The notes: a model not told the origin generated them from the sequence alone. 64,000 nt of DNA from an uncultured Bacteroidales bacterium (GCA_903901975.1 CAIUTB010000146.1:1-64000), one strand, 5' to 3'; positions 9,200 through 18,542 are shown, counted from the first letter of the stretch. Made by a program: numbers and translations.

Positions 9200-10177
9200 T
9201 TAATCGTTTCTCGACATCAATTTTGAAGCTAAATTTCTCAACTCCTGCTTTTTAATATCAGAAACTGATACTTTTTCAAGATTTGCGACTGCCATTGTAT
9301 AAAATTCAAGCATCTTGTCTTCGCAAATAGTCCTAACTCCCAGCTGATTATAAATTTTGGTTACAGAAGTAATTTTTTCATCTGAAAATTTCTCATCTGA
9401 AATATTTAACCAATTGTTTAACTCTTTTTTAGATTCAGTAGTTGCTTGTTCAAGCGCATGAATCAGAAGGTAGGTCTTTTTGTTGCAGAGTATATCGCCT
9501 CCAATTTTTTTACCGAATGAAGCTTCATCTCCATACACATCCAACAAATCGTCTTTCAATTGAAATGCCAGCCCTATATTGATTCCAAAGTCATACAGAT
9601 TTTGTGCATCTTCCTCTCCTGCTCCAGCAATCCTTGCTCCACATTTTAACGCACATCCCAGTAAAACTGCCGTTTTCAGACGAATCATTTCCAGATATTC
9701 TTCAGCCTTAACTACATCACGGGTTTCAAAATCCACATCATATTGCTGACCTTCACAAATTTCGGCTGCAGTTTGCGAAAATAAATCCAAAACATACTTT
9801 AAATAAGCAGCTGGAGTTTTGGCAATTAATTGATAGGAGGCTATTTGCATTACATCTCCTGACAGAATAGCCGTATTGTCATTCCATTTTTTATGAACGG
9901 TTGGCTTACTCCGACGAACATCGGCGCGATCCATAATATCGTCGTGCAGCAAAGTAAAATTATGAAATAGCTCTAATCCAAGAGCTGTATTCACGGCCGG
10001 CTGCACATCGTCCTGAAACAAATTACAAGCCATTAGGGTCAATGCCGGACGGATACGCTTTCCACCCATACTCAACACATAGCCTATTGGTTCATAAAGT
10101 CCCCGTGGCTCTTTGCTCCAGTTAATCTGGTCTAATTCCGAGCTGATAATTAGAGATATTTCTTCGAATGTTTTCAT
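9200..10177 (-). CDS. All-trans polyprenyl diphosphate synthase
   Basis: Trans-isoprenyl diphosphate synthase that chains isopentenyl diphosphate units onto an allylic primer, most likely supplying the side chain of menaquinone. Both Asp-rich Mg-binding motifs are present: LLHDDIMDRAD near residue 75 (DDxxD) and FQLKDDLLDVYGD near residue 205, with MGGKRIRPALTLMAC at the isopentenyl diphosphate site. Length 325 aa is normal. The product chain length is set by residues just before the first DDxxD (LGLELFHNFTLL) and cannot be read reliably. The 105-base upstream gap holds an inverted repeat. Confidence 0.92.
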   Translation of the reverse strand: MKTFEEISLIISSELDQINWSKEPRGLYEPIGYVLSMGGKRIRPALTLMACNLFQDDVQPAVNTALGLELFHNFTLLHDDIMDRADVRRSKPTVHKKWNDNTAILSGDVMQIASYQLIAKTPAAYLKYVLDLFSQTAAEICEGQQYDVDFETRDVVKAEEYLEMIRLKTAVLLGCALKCGARIAGAGEEDAQNLYDFGINIGLAFQLKDDLLDVYGDEASFGKKIGGDILCNKKTYLLIHALEQATTESKKELNNWLNISDEKFSDEKITSVTKIYNQLGVRTICEDKMLEFYTMAVANLEKVSVSDIKKQELRNLASKLMSRND

Positions 10178-10190
10178 AATATTCTAGCAA

Positions 10191-10280
10191 CAAGTTACAA
10201 GTTACGAGTTACAAGACATTTATTAGCAGCAAGTTATAAAAAATAAACTTATTACTCGTAACTTGTAACTATTATCTTGT
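10191..10280. repeat. Inverted repeat of GTTACAA-type words
   Basis: The left arm (10191-10216) contains AAGTTACAAGTTACGAGTT and the right arm (10252-10280) contains ACTCGTAACTTGTAAC and TATCTTGTAACT. The arms are complementary, so the whole can fold into a long hairpin between ddl and the polyprenyl synthase gene. It could act as a transcript end for ddl. Confidence 0.65.
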
Positions 10281-10282
10281 AA

Positions 10283-11260
10283 CTAAGATAATTCATTCTC
10301 AATAATTTCAGTCATTACGTTCTTAATATCAAGCCCTGCAGCGGCAATCTGTTGAGGAATAAAGCTGGTTGCGGTCATTCCGGGTGTGGTATTTACTTCC
10401 AGCAGATTTATCACATCTCCTTCTGAAATAATATAGTCAATGCGAACAATACCTTTGCAACCTAAAATATCATAAATTACCGAAGTCAGTTTTTGAACAC
10501 GTTCAGTCAACGGTGTGCTGATTCGGGCAGGTGTAATTTCCTCTACTTCACCTTTATATTTTGCATCAAAATCGAAGAATTCATTTTTTGGAACAACTTC
10601 TGTCACCGGTAAAACCTGTGCCTTACTTTTTGTCTTATAAATACCACAGGTAATCTCCGTTCCCGCTATAAAAGCTTCAATCATTACTTCGTCACCTTCT
10701 TCAAATGCGTTAACAATAGCGGGTTGAACCTGTTCAATAGTTTTCACTTTCGTTACACCAAAACTACTCCCTCCAACGTTTGGTTTTACGAAGCATGGAA
10801 AGCCGATTTTTTGAGCCACCTCTTCGTTAGAAACTAGTTGTCCTTTACGCAAGATCAGCGATTCTGAAACCTTTACCCCAAAGCCTTTCAGGTATTGATT
10901 GCAGGTAAATTTATTGAAGGTAACTGCGGCAGCCAACACGCCACAGCATGAATAGGGTAAACCGATTAATTCAAAATATCCTTGTAAAATTCCGTTTTCG
11001 CCCGGTGTGCCATGAATCGTGATATACGCAAAATCAAAGTTAATTCTTTTATCATCACGAATAAAACTGAAATCGTTTTTATCTATAGCAATTTTCTCAT
11101 TATCAGACCATTCGACCTGCCATATTTTCCCAACAATCGTTACAATATAAATATTATAACGCTCCTTGTCCATGAACGAATACAGTCCAGCTGCGCTTTT
11201 GAGCGAAACAACCACTTCCGATGAATCTCCACCCGCGACGATGGCAATATTTTTTTTCAT
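10283..11260 (-). CDS. ddl: D-alanine--D-alanine ligase
   Basis: ATP-grasp ligase making D-Ala-D-Ala for peptidoglycan. The 325-aa protein (start MKKNIAIVAGGDSSE, the usual family start) shows ITIHGTPGENGILQGYFELIG near residue 85, GFPCFVKPNVGGSSFGVTKV (ATP-binding loop) near residue 150, and VIRIDYI...LLEVNTTPGMTATSFIP near the C-terminus (Mg-binding Glu/Asn). It is the last gene of a PASTA protein-rluD-ddl operon, an arrangement I associate with Bacteroidetes. An inverted-repeat leader element fills the gap to rluD. Confidence 0.96.
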   Translation of the reverse strand: MKKNIAIVAGGDSSEVVVSLKSAAGLYSFMDKERYNIYIVTIVGKIWQVEWSDNEKIAIDKNDFSFIRDDKRINFDFAYITIHGTPGENGILQGYFELIGLPYSCCGVLAAAVTFNKFTCNQYLKGFGVKVSESLILRKGQLVSNEEVAQKIGFPCFVKPNVGGSSFGVTKVKTIEQVQPAIVNAFEEGDEVMIEAFIAGTEITCGIYKTKSKAQVLPVTEVVPKNEFFDFDAKYKGEVEEITPARISTPLTERVQKLTSVIYDILGCKGIVRIDYIISEGDVINLLEVNTTPGMTATSFIPQQIAAAGLDIKNVMTEIIENELS

Positions 11261-11268
11261 AATAAACA

Positions 11269-11368
11269 ACCCCTAACCCCAAAAGGGGAATTAAATTAGT
11301 ATATTTTTCTATAAACTTCTATAATTAAACACTATACCTCTTATTCCCCTTTAGGGGCTAAGGGTTTA
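11269..11368 (-). repeat. CCCC/GGGG inverted-repeat leader element (ddl)
   Basis: Arms at 11269-11293 and 11343-11368, the second overlapping the rluD stop. The gene-facing arm ends 8 bases before the ddl start. Confidence 0.8.
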
Positions 11369-12430
11369 TTCCATTGTTTTGACATAATTCCGCCATTTAT
11401 AAATCAACTGCTGTATATCATCAGGTAATTCACTTTCAAAATGCATCATTTCACCCGTCCGGGGATGTACAAAACCAAGTGTTTTGGCATGTAATGCTTG
11501 CCGTGGACATATTTCGAAACAGTTTTTTACAAATTGTTTGTATTTTGCTGCCGTTGTTCCTTTCAAAATGTCATGACCCCCATAACGCTCATCGTTGAAA
11601 ATTGTATGGCCAATATGCTTCATATGTACACGTATTTGATGCGTACGTCCAGTTTCAAGCCGGCATTCTACCAAGGTGACATATGCCAATCGTTCTATGA
11701 CTTTATAATGGGTTATTGCGTGTTTTGCAGCCGGATTTTCACCTTCAGGAAAAACGGTGAATAGCATGCGGTCGCGTGGATCACGGGCCAGATCACCGAT
11801 AATCGTTCCTTCAGGCTCTTTCACATTTCCCCAAACTAAAGCCTGATAGCGCCTTTGCGTTGTTTTATCAAAAAATTGTTTGCCTAGAAGTGTTTTAGCT
11901 TCGGGTGTTTTGGCAATCAGTATCAACCCAGAAGTATCTTTATCTATGCGGTGAACCAGTCCGATACGCGAATCATTGGCATCAAAACCAGGATTATCCT
12001 TCATGTGCCAGGCAATAGCATTCAGTAGCGTTCCGTCGAAATTACCAAAACCCGGATGAACCACTAAATCCGGTTGTTTATTGACCAACATTATGTCGTC
12101 ATCCTCATAAACAATATCGAGCGGAATATCCTGCGGAATAATTTCAAATTCGTTGGGAGGATAAGCCAGCACGATAGTAATTACATCGTTTGGTTTGGCC
12201 TTGTAACTGGATTTCACGGGTTTTCCGTTTACCAATATATTTCCTGCATCCGCTGCATCCTGAATTCGGTTTCTCGAAGTATTGGACATGCAGTTAACCA
12301 GGTATTTGTCGACTCGCGTAACTGCCTGACCTTTGTCCACCACAAAACGGAAATGCTCGTAAAGCTCTCGCTCCCCTCCTACTTCCTCAATTTCATCATC
12401 TTCAATTTCTTCAAAAAATTCTTCTGCCAC
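11366..12430 (-). CDS. rluD: RluD-type 23S rRNA pseudouridine synthase
   Basis: Isomerises uridines in helix 69 of 23S rRNA (positions 1911/1915/1917 in E. coli) if it is a true RluD. After an acidic N-terminal tail comes an S4 RNA-binding domain (VDKYLVNCMSNTSRNRIQDA, residues ~38-60) and the RluA-family catalytic domain with GLVHRIDKDTSGLILIAK near residue 155, where Asp is the catalytic residue, and RLETGRTHQIRVHMKHIGH near residue 260. Length 354 aa suits RluD. It lies 21 bases after the PASTA gene and before ddl. Confidence 0.92.
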   Translation of the reverse strand: MAEEFFEEIEDDEIEEVGGERELYEHFRFVVDKGQAVTRVDKYLVNCMSNTSRNRIQDAADAGNILVNGKPVKSSYKAKPNDVITIVLAYPPNEFEIIPQDIPLDIVYEDDDIMLVNKQPDLVVHPGFGNFDGTLLNAIAWHMKDNPGFDANDSRIGLVHRIDKDTSGLILIAKTPEAKTLLGKQFFDKTTQRRYQALVWGNVKEPEGTIIGDLARDPRDRMLFTVFPEGENPAAKHAITHYKVIERLAYVTLVECRLETGRTHQIRVHMKHIGHTIFNDERYGGHDILKGTTAAKYKQFVKNCFEICPRQALHAKTLGFVHPRTGEMMHFESELPDDIQQLIYKWRNYVKTME

Positions 12431-12451
12431 AATTTGCTGATTTATTGAATA

Positions 12452-13285
12452 TTAGAAAAATTGTTCTTCAGTTTGGTCTTTTTTATCTTCTTCAAAGACT
12501 TCGTTTAGTCGGGCTTTATCAGTTGTAAGATATACATCAATTTTTCCACCTGCAGACAATGTAGATCCGGCAGCAGGATGTTGGCGATAAATGATATACC
12601 GCGCTTCATTACCCGAAGGAGGGACATCATATTCTACAGCACCAACCTGAAATGAAGCTCCATTTGCTTTCAGATTTGCTTCATCCATGCCAATTCCTTT
12701 CAACGATGGAACAACTTTTGATTCGGCAGTACCTGAACCATTTCCGACAACTAAAACTACCGCACTTCCCTCGGGAATACGCGTACCGGGAAAAACAGTT
12801 CTCCCATACAACTTAATTTCAATGACTAAATCCTTAAATTCTGACGAAGCATATTCCACATTCGCAACACTCAATCCAACCGATTGCAACATGGCATCAG
12901 CTTGACGATAAGACACTTCGTTTATTTCGGGTAACGCAACCTGACGGGCTTTTCGTGAATTAATAATAATATATACCGGGCGATTACTTTTGACTGTCGA
13001 ATTGGGAGATGGAATCTGTTCTATTATTGCACCCTGCTTTTTATTTCGAACATAAACAGAGTCGATAACCTGAACATACAAGCCTTTTTTGGCAAGAATC
13101 TGTTCCGCTTCTTCAATATTGGAGCCACGTAAATCAGGAATTACGAGCAACTCGCCATGATGTGTGTAAAAATCAACCCCTAAAAGAGCACCCCATGCCA
13201 ACACAACAACAATTCCCGAAGCAATCAGCACGTTTTTAAGTACAAATCCCCCGATAGTTTCTTTCCAAAATTTCTTTAATTCCAT
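12452..13285 (-). CDS. PASTA-domain membrane protein
   Basis: A 277-aa protein with one N-terminal membrane helix (VLIASGIVVVLAWGALLGV, residues ~19-37), then three PASTA repeats (LVIPDLRGSNIEEAEQILAK, VALPEINEVSYRQADAMLQS, KVVPSLKGIGMDEANLKANG) and an acidic tail. PASTA domains bind uncrosslinked peptidoglycan; in Gram-positives they are attached to Ser/Thr kinases and penicillin-binding proteins, but no kinase or transpeptidase domain is here. Operon position with rluD and ddl fits a cell-wall role, inferred only from context. Confidence 0.88.
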   Translation of the reverse strand: MELKKFWKETIGGFVLKNVLIASGIVVVLAWGALLGVDFYTHHGELLVIPDLRGSNIEEAEQILAKKGLYVQVIDSVYVRNKKQGAIIEQIPSPNSTVKSNRPVYIIINSRKARQVALPEINEVSYRQADAMLQSVGLSVANVEYASSEFKDLVIEIKLYGRTVFPGTRIPEGSAVVLVVGNGSGTAESKVVPSLKGIGMDEANLKANGASFQVGAVEYDVPPSGNEARYIIYRQHPAAGSTLSAGGKIDVYLTTDKARLNEVFEEDKKDQTEEQFF

Positions 13286-13328
13286 TCGTTAGTGTAAAGT
13301 TAGAAAGTTGAAAGTAAAAAGTTTCGCG

Positions 13329-13336
13329 CAAAATTA
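13329..13336 (-). promoter_or_regulatory. -7 element for the PASTA-rluD-ddl operon
   Basis: Minus-strand TAATTTTG, 44 bases before the PASTA gene start; no clear TTTG upstream. Confidence 0.45.
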
Positions 13337-13361
13337 CTGAATTTATTGTTTCGGAAAGGTA

Positions 13362-13403
13362 TAAAAACAAAAAAAGTAAAAACTTACCTGAAGTCTTTAC
13401 TTT
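13362..13403 (-). terminator. Terminator downstream of rpmH
   Basis: AAAGTAAA-ACTT / AAGT-TTTACTTT stem with one bulge. On the minus strand it is followed by a U-rich tract (complement of AAAAACAAAAAAAG). Confidence 0.65.
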
Positions 13404-13427
13404 CCTTATGCTGTTTTGGCAGATTGA

Positions 13428-13586
13428 TTAGTGCTTGTGACGACCTTCATCTGCAACCGTAAGTTTAGCTCTACCCTTAGCACGACGTGATGCTAATACC
13501 CGGCGGCCATTGGCTGTTGCCATTCTTTCACGGAATCCGTGTTTGTTCTTTCTTTTTCTAACAGAAGGTTGGAATGTCCTTTTCAT
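13428..13586 (-). CDS. rpmH: 50S ribosomal protein L34
   Basis: Missed by the ORF track because of its size. The 52-aa product starts [18 protein letters not shown] and continues [19 protein letters not shown], an unmistakable L34, with a short Bacteroidetes-type C-terminal extension ending GRHKH. L34 is a small basic protein of the large ribosomal subunit. It has its own full promoter and terminator. In many bacteria rpmH lies close to the replication origin next to rnpA; here rnpA is not adjacent. Confidence 0.97.
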   Translation of the reverse strand: MKRTFQPSVRKRKNKHGFRERMATANGRRVLASRRAKGRAKLTVADEGRHKH

Positions 13587-13635
13587 TGCTTATAGTATTT
13601 TTGCGTTATTATTCTACGTTTTCGAATTGGGACTG

Positions 13636-13666
13636 CAAAAATAGATGTTTTTTTCGGAACTGCAAA
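13636..13666 (-). promoter_or_regulatory. Promoter for rpmH
   Basis: Minus-strand TTTG (13663-13666), 19-base spacer, TATTTTTG (13636-13643), 50 bases before the start codon. Confidence 0.8.
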
Positions 13667-13736
13667 CTGTTGATAACTTTTTTATCATGAATATTAAAAT
13701 ATTACTCATATATTTGAGAATTAGCCACTTTTTATT

Positions 13737-14633
13737 TCAATTTAACGACTTCAAATCCATAAAACTAAACGAAGTTTTTGTTGTTGATACTGTCAACTTC
13801 AAAATACTGGCATTAGGGTTGGCATCAAGTAAGGCATCCATGGTTATATATGTTGTAAATCCAAAGTAATTCAACGAACGAACATGATCGTGACCAGAAA
13901 TAACCAGATTAACACGGTTTGTTGCAAATAAATCCATTAGCACATAAAGTTCATCTACCAGTGGATTTGTAGAGCCTGTACGACGGTTTCGGAAAAAATT
14001 CACATGCGAAAACACAAAACAATTCCGATATTTTGCCCGTTCAGTTTCCAGTACATTTTTCAACCAGGCCAACTGACCCACACCTAAAGTTCCACTTCCA
14101 GAATCAAGACAAATATAAAGATCTGAAAATGTGGGAGTTTTGATGCTGAAATAATATGTAGAAGAACCGAAATAGTTGTAAAAAGTTTTCCAACCATCGA
14201 AATATAAATCATGATTTCCAACCAACAAAAAATAAGGATTGATATTATAATCGGGCAAATTAGCTTTCAACGAATCGAAATCTTCTTTCTGACCGGAAAC
14301 GATATCGCCAACTATTAAAAAGGCAGTATTTTCGGGCTTTTTAGCCTCAATTACCAACTTTGTAAAGTTTTTCAAGCCTTCTGAGTGACTAACTTCAGCA
14401 AAACCGCCAATGTGGCTATCACCGGCAACCAAAATCTGGTAATTTTCAGAACTAACAGTCAATTGCTTAAACAGATGGCTGTTATTCCATTGCTCCGATT
14501 GTTTAAAACGGGAATCAATTAAATCGGAAGGAAAGAAAAAACCTCCAATATCAACATTCAAAGAACATCCTGAAAAAAAGAATGTCATTAATACGAGGAA
14601 AATATGAATAGAACTTTTTAATTTATTTTCCAT
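13737..14633 (-). CDS. Calcineurin-like metallophosphoesterase lipoprotein
   Basis: A 298-aa exported phosphoesterase. The N-terminus has a lipoprotein signal (FLVLMTFFFSGCSLN, lipobox FSGC). The dinuclear metal motifs are all present: LVAGDSHIGG near residue 69, IVGDIVSG near residue 102, LVGNHDLYFDG near residue 136, FSHVNFF near residue 209, and ISGHDHVRS near residue 246. The substrate is unknown; family members cleave phosphomono- or diesters. Its start overlaps the preceding gene's end by 16 bases, indicating translational coupling. Confidence 0.87.
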   Translation of the reverse strand: MENKLKSSIHIFLVLMTFFFSGCSLNVDIGGFFFPSDLIDSRFKQSEQWNNSHLFKQLTVSSENYQILVAGDSHIGGFAEVSHSEGLKNFTKLVIEAKKPENTAFLIVGDIVSGQKEDFDSLKANLPDYNINPYFLLVGNHDLYFDGWKTFYNYFGSSTYYFSIKTPTFSDLYICLDSGSGTLGVGQLAWLKNVLETERAKYRNCFVFSHVNFFRNRRTGSTNPLVDELYVLMDLFATNRVNLVISGHDHVRSLNYFGFTTYITMDALLDANPNASILKLTVSTTKTSFSFMDLKSLN

Positions 14634-15334
14634 AGTACAGCTCCTCTTAAAAACAAACCAAAGGTATTTACACGCATATTAAGCAGTCCGGCCTGCATAT
14701 ATCCTAAATCACTATAAAACAATAATTTATCATTAAGTTTATAGCTGAATTTTGCTTGTAGCAATGGGTTAGTTTCCTGCTCTATTATGTAGCGGTCGAA
14801 GTTTGTGACACAAGCTTCAAAATCCCATTTTTTGCCTAGTGATTGGTAATAACTGAGACGATACATAAGGTTGAAAGGTTCCCAAATGGAAGTTGCCACA
14901 GAATCAGCAAAATTATATTTCTGTCTGGCGGAATTTGTAAAATAATAAATCCGTGAATTGATACCCAATTGATACCCCCAATGTTTTGTGCGGAATTTTG
15001 CCAATAAACCGAAATCTGATTCCCTCAAATCTGCTGAAAATGGCTTCCATAAATAAAGTGCAGCTATATTGACCGGCAAGTTTAGAATTTTGAACTCGTT
15101 TGCAGCTTGTATTGAATAGGCCGAAAACACTGATGTATTCGCATTCGAAAAATTCAATAATCCGCCTGTTGAAACAGAAAAACTCCCAAACAGAGCGGAA
15201 ATCTGAGTCGAGAAATTCCCAAACAGTCCTGCAGAAACATTCGTGCTGCCGGTTTCGAGGTAGGTATCAACAGAAACCTGCGAATAAACTAGATTATGCC
15301 AACAAATGAAAAACAATAAAATACTGTATTTCAT
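14618..15334 (-). CDS. Exported hypothetical protein, probable outer-membrane barrel
   Basis: About 238 aa from MKYSILLFFICWHNLVYSQ, a clean signal peptide, which is why I prefer this start to the ORF-track start 21 codons earlier (an intermediate start at 15367 is possible). The mature part is rich in Asn, Ser, Tyr and Phe with alternating strand patterns (FGLLAKFRTKHWGYQLGINS, LLFYSDLGYMQAGLLNMR), suggesting a small barrel. No family recognised. It lies between a PDZ protease gene (40 bases upstream) and a metallophosphoesterase lipoprotein (overlapping), so the three probably form one operon acting at the envelope. Confidence 0.7.
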   Translation of the reverse strand: MKYSILLFFICWHNLVYSQVSVDTYLETGSTNVSAGLFGNFSTQISALFGSFSVSTGGLLNFSNANTSVFSAYSIQAANEFKILNLPVNIAALYLWKPFSADLRESDFGLLAKFRTKHWGYQLGINSRIYYFTNSARQKYNFADSVATSIWEPFNLMYRLSYYQSLGKKWDFEACVTNFDRYIIEQETNPLLQAKFSYKLNDKLLFYSDLGYMQAGLLNMRVNTFGLFLRGAVLWKIN

Positions 15335-15374
15335 TAATTTAATTGAATTATTTTTGCTTTTTTGCATACATTGT

Positions 15375-16580
15375 TCAAATTTTATCCGACATATCAATGC
15401 TTACTGGAATTTCTTTTAATTCACGCATTAATATCAGTTTTAGAGCTAATTTTGAAGGGGTTTCAAAAATCTTTCTAATTTCATTTATTGACATAGATAT
15501 TGCTCGCTCTCCATTAATCTCGAGTATTTTATCTCCGGGAAAAACTCCCGCTAATGCTGCCGGAGAACCTGCCCAAACAGTCAACACTTCTGTTATTGGT
15601 AAAAAAAGGGTCAACTGTACAATTTCTATTCCAGCGATATTGTACGAATACCTTCTTTTGAAATTCTCGTTGGGTTTAAAATAAAGTTTTTTTTGATTGT
15701 AATCAAAAATCAGGTTAAACCGACTCAGCAACTGACTTCCAATCGTCCCATCCCGTTTCGAATTGTTTATTATCTGCGAAATTGAAGCAGAATCAGGAAA
15801 AGAAACAATCGGATTTTTCAAACTAAAATCACCTATTCTTATTTCAGGAATACGTCCGTATTTTCCGCTAATTATACCATTCAATCCTTCTCCAATCGTT
15901 CCGTAAATCCACTTCGAAGGTAGATGAACCGATTCGGATGTCATTGTTTGAAACCAGGCATTTAGTTCAGCACCTGTATCAATAAGCATTTTTACTTTTT
16001 GACGGCTGCTGTCAGTATTTAAAACAGCAAATTCTACAAAAAGTTTTTGTGCCTCAATGCTGATTGGTAATACCCCATAGCCTTTAGGAGGATCAAAAGG
16101 AGTGGGTTGATAAAAGCGGACCCGCCTGGCAGAATAATCAATTTCGACCGTATAATCCTGAAAAAAATCAGCTCCGATAAGCCCGTTTATCTTCGTTCCG
16201 GAATGTTTCGATAAATTGAAAACATTCTCCTGAAGCACATAAACGGTTTTATAATTCATCTTTAACCTGCCTATTTTCAATGTATTATAGTTGCTTATGT
16301 AGGCATCCAGATGGTTTCCGCCACCAAGTCCCATTAAATCTTTTACGTCCGAATAATTGAGGGTAATGCGGTCGCCTGCTTGCAATTCGGTGATAATTGT
16401 ATTTCTGACACCGGAATCCAGAATAAGATTAAGTGGAGATGAATCGTTTATTCGAAGAGTGATAACTACATAACTCCCGACCAATTCAAATGGAATGGAT
16501 TCGATCCGTTTAGGCTTGATGATGCCAAAAGCATCATAGCAAAACAAAAATGTTAAACAGAAAAGAACAACTCTTTTCAT
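15375..16580 (-). CDS. Exported retropepsin-like aspartic protease with PDZ domain
   Basis: A 401-aa protein with a signal peptide (LFCLTFLFCYDAFG) followed by two retropepsin-like halves: LNLILDSGVRNTII near residue 55 and VKMLIDTGAELNAW near residue 200 carry the Asp-Ser/Thr-Gly active-site motifs. A PDZ-like domain (VWAGSPAALAGVFPGDKILEINGE, residues ~335-360) ends the protein. This arrangement is common in Bacteroidetes as putative periplasmic or surface aspartic peptidases; the target is unknown. It follows the epimerase gene by 18 bases. Confidence 0.86.
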   Translation of the reverse strand: MKRVVLFCLTFLFCYDAFGIIKPKRIESIPFELVGSYVVITLRINDSSPLNLILDSGVRNTIITELQAGDRITLNYSDVKDLMGLGGGNHLDAYISNYNTLKIGRLKMNYKTVYVLQENVFNLSKHSGTKINGLIGADFFQDYTVEIDYSARRVRFYQPTPFDPPKGYGVLPISIEAQKLFVEFAVLNTDSSRQKVKMLIDTGAELNAWFQTMTSESVHLPSKWIYGTIGEGLNGIISGKYGRIPEIRIGDFSLKNPIVSFPDSASISQIINNSKRDGTIGSQLLSRFNLIFDYNQKKLYFKPNENFKRRYSYNIAGIEIVQLTLFLPITEVLTVWAGSPAALAGVFPGDKILEINGERAISMSINEIRKIFETPSKLALKLILMRELKEIPVSIDMSDKI

Positions 16581-16598
16581 GGGTTTGGAATTATAACC

Positions 16599-17576
16599 TT
16601 AAATCATTTTATGCTCTTTAAACCAGTCAATAGTTTCTTTTATAGCTATTTTTAAAACACTTTCCGATAAATTTAGTTCGGTTTTTGCTTTTTCATTACG
16701 ATAGTATTCCCGGATCATTAACTGCCTGAAATTCATACTGCAAATTTCTGTTTTTATACCCAGCTTTCGAATCAAGTCACCTGTAAAACCGATTAATTTC
16801 AAGACAAAATCAGGAATATCAATCAGTAGCTGTGGGTATTTCCCTATTTGTTTCTGGATTGTATAAAACTCCCTGAATGAGAGATTTTCACCCGAAGCCA
16901 AATACTTCTCTCCACTCCTGCCCTGCTTAAGCGCATTGCAAATAGTTGAAGCTACAGCCGCGGCCGCCACAAAGTTTTTTCCTCCTTTTGGAGCAAACAT
17001 GATGCGTTTTTTATACGCCATTAGGATCATTTTTCCTGAACTAGGCTTTGTGTCGTAAGCGCCTATAATAAAAGTAGGATTGACAATGACAATATGTTTT
17101 TTGGGGTTTTTAGAGGCTTCAACAAAAATCAATTCAGCCTCCACTTTGCTTTGTGCATAAAGCGAGTTGGAAAAAGGAAATTTAATCGGATGTGTTTCGT
17201 CGGCTAATTGAATCTGATCCCCATAACCCACCGTGTTCGCGGTGCTGACAAAAACAAGCTTATTTATATTAAGTTCATCAGAAACTTGTACGATTAAACT
17301 CGCACCAGCCGAATTAATTTTTTGATAATCTTGATAATACAACAAATTGGTGGCTGTAATGGCGGCAATATGTATTATGGCGTCGCATCCCAATGCGGCC
17401 AATTTAAGTTGTTCATAATTCGTAAAATTTCCAATATGAACCTGAACAGCATTGAGGTCAAAAAATATATTCTGCTTACTTCGCACAATGATGTTAACAT
17501 TATGGTTTCGATTCAGAAGTTCGAACACAACACTGTGTCCTAATAAACCATTTGCACCAGTTACTAACACCTTCAT
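16599..17576 (-). CDS. NAD-dependent epimerase/dehydratase (extended SDR)
   Basis: A 325-aa extended short-chain dehydrogenase/reductase. The N-terminal VTGANGLLGHSVVFELL binds NAD(P), the active-site YAQSK lies near residue 141, and VFVSTANTVGYG near residue 110 carries the catalytic Ser/Thr. It resembles dihydroflavonol-reductase-like or 3-beta-HSD-like members and the product of the gene at 18543, which is divergent. Substrate not determinable. First gene of a minus-strand operon with the aspartic protease. Confidence 0.85.
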   Translation of the reverse strand: MKVLVTGANGLLGHSVVFELLNRNHNVNIIVRSKQNIFFDLNAVQVHIGNFTNYEQLKLAALGCDAIIHIAAITATNLLYYQDYQKINSAGASLIVQVSDELNINKLVFVSTANTVGYGDQIQLADETHPIKFPFSNSLYAQSKVEAELIFVEASKNPKKHIVIVNPTFIIGAYDTKPSSGKMILMAYKKRIMFAPKGGKNFVAAAAVASTICNALKQGRSGEKYLASGENLSFREFYTIQKQIGKYPQLLIDIPDFVLKLIGFTGDLIRKLGIKTEICSMNFRQLMIREYYRNEKAKTELNLSESVLKIAIKETIDWFKEHKMI

Positions 17577-17602
17577 TTAAGTATCTTTAGCAGGATGAGT
17601 TG

Positions 17603-17610
17603 CAAATGTA
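17603..17610 (-). promoter_or_regulatory. -7 element for the epimerase operon
   Basis: Minus-strand TACATTTG, 26 bases before the start codon. Confidence 0.5.
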
Positions 17611-17664
17611 GCAAATCTTTATTTAAATTCTGTAATCAAAAATAAGAATGAATTGAATATTCAG

Positions 17665-17672
17665 TATATTTG
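17665..17672 (+). promoter_or_regulatory. -7 element for the SDR gene
   Basis: TATATTTG, 23 bases before the ATG at 17696. It rules out longer versions of the gene. Confidence 0.6.
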
Positions 17673-17695
17673 CAACCAAAATATTAACTGTGACA

Positions 17696-18517
17696 ATGGA
17701 AACAAAAGTAGTTTTGATTACCGGAGCTAGTGCCGGAATTGGTCTTTCAGCTGCAGAACAACTTATAAATAAAGGAGTTAAGGTTTACGCAGCATCCCGT
17801 AGAGGGGGTAAATCATATAAAGCAGAGCTGGGTGAAGGGGAGCTAATTCATGTAAAAATGGATGTGACCAAAGAGGAAGAAATTGCTGTAGTCGTAGCAC
17901 AAATATTAAAAGAAAACAAGCGCTTAGATGCTGTGATAAGTAATGCCGGAAACGGTGTTGCCGGTTCTATTGAGGATACCTCTTCTGAAGAGATGTTGTA
18001 TCAGTTTGAGACGAATTTTTTTGGTGCGGTAAAAGTTATTCAGGCTTGCATACCGGTTTTTCGTGCTCAGGGTTACGGCAAAATCATTGCCACTTCGTCC
18101 GTTGCAGCTATTGTACCCATTCCCTTTCAGGCATTTTATTCTGCCGGAAAAGCAGCGTTGATGGTTTTTATGCAGGCGCTGGCGTTGGAATTGAAACCTT
18201 TTGGAATTCAATGTTGTTCAATACTTCCGGGCGATACGAAAACTGAATTTACAGCTGCCAGAAAATATACTGTTGCTTCCCGGTCAGCTGATTCTGCGTA
18301 TGCTGACAAGATGAAAAAATCGGTTGGTAAAATGGAAAAAGACGAACAAAACGGCGTGGAAGCAAAAGTTGTGGCTAAGAAAATTGTTACTCAGGTTTTG
18401 AAAAAGAAAATGAAGGTTTCAGTCGTTCCGGGTATCGATTATAAGCTTATTTGTTTTTTATTCAATCGTTTTCCTGTCAGTTTGCGTTTATGGGTGGTCG
18501 GCTTGATATATGGTTAA
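17696..18517 (+). CDS. Short-chain dehydrogenase/reductase
   Basis: Classical SDR, about 273 aa. METKVVLITGASAGIGLSAA gives the TGxxxGIG cofactor loop at residues 9-15; DAVISNAGNG (NAG motif) near residue 80, and a Ser with YSAGKAALM (YxxxK) near residues 137-155. The loss of an acidic residue after the second beta strand (YAASRRGGKSYK) suggests NADP preference. I use the ATG at 17696; the ORF track's GTG two codons earlier is unnecessary. Followed after 25 bases by another SDR gene, so a two-gene operon is likely. Substrate unknown. Confidence 0.88.
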   Translation: METKVVLITGASAGIGLSAAEQLINKGVKVYAASRRGGKSYKAELGEGELIHVKMDVTKEEEIAVVVAQILKENKRLDAVISNAGNGVAGSIEDTSSEEMLYQFETNFFGAVKVIQACIPVFRAQGYGKIIATSSVAAIVPIPFQAFYSAGKAALMVFMQALALELKPFGIQCCSILPGDTKTEFTAARKYTVASRSADSAYADKMKKSVGKMEKDEQNGVEAKVVAKKIVTQVLKKKMKVSVVPGIDYKLICFLFNRFPVSLRLWVVGLIYG

Positions 18518-18542
18518 AAGTTAAATTATTAAATTATATAAT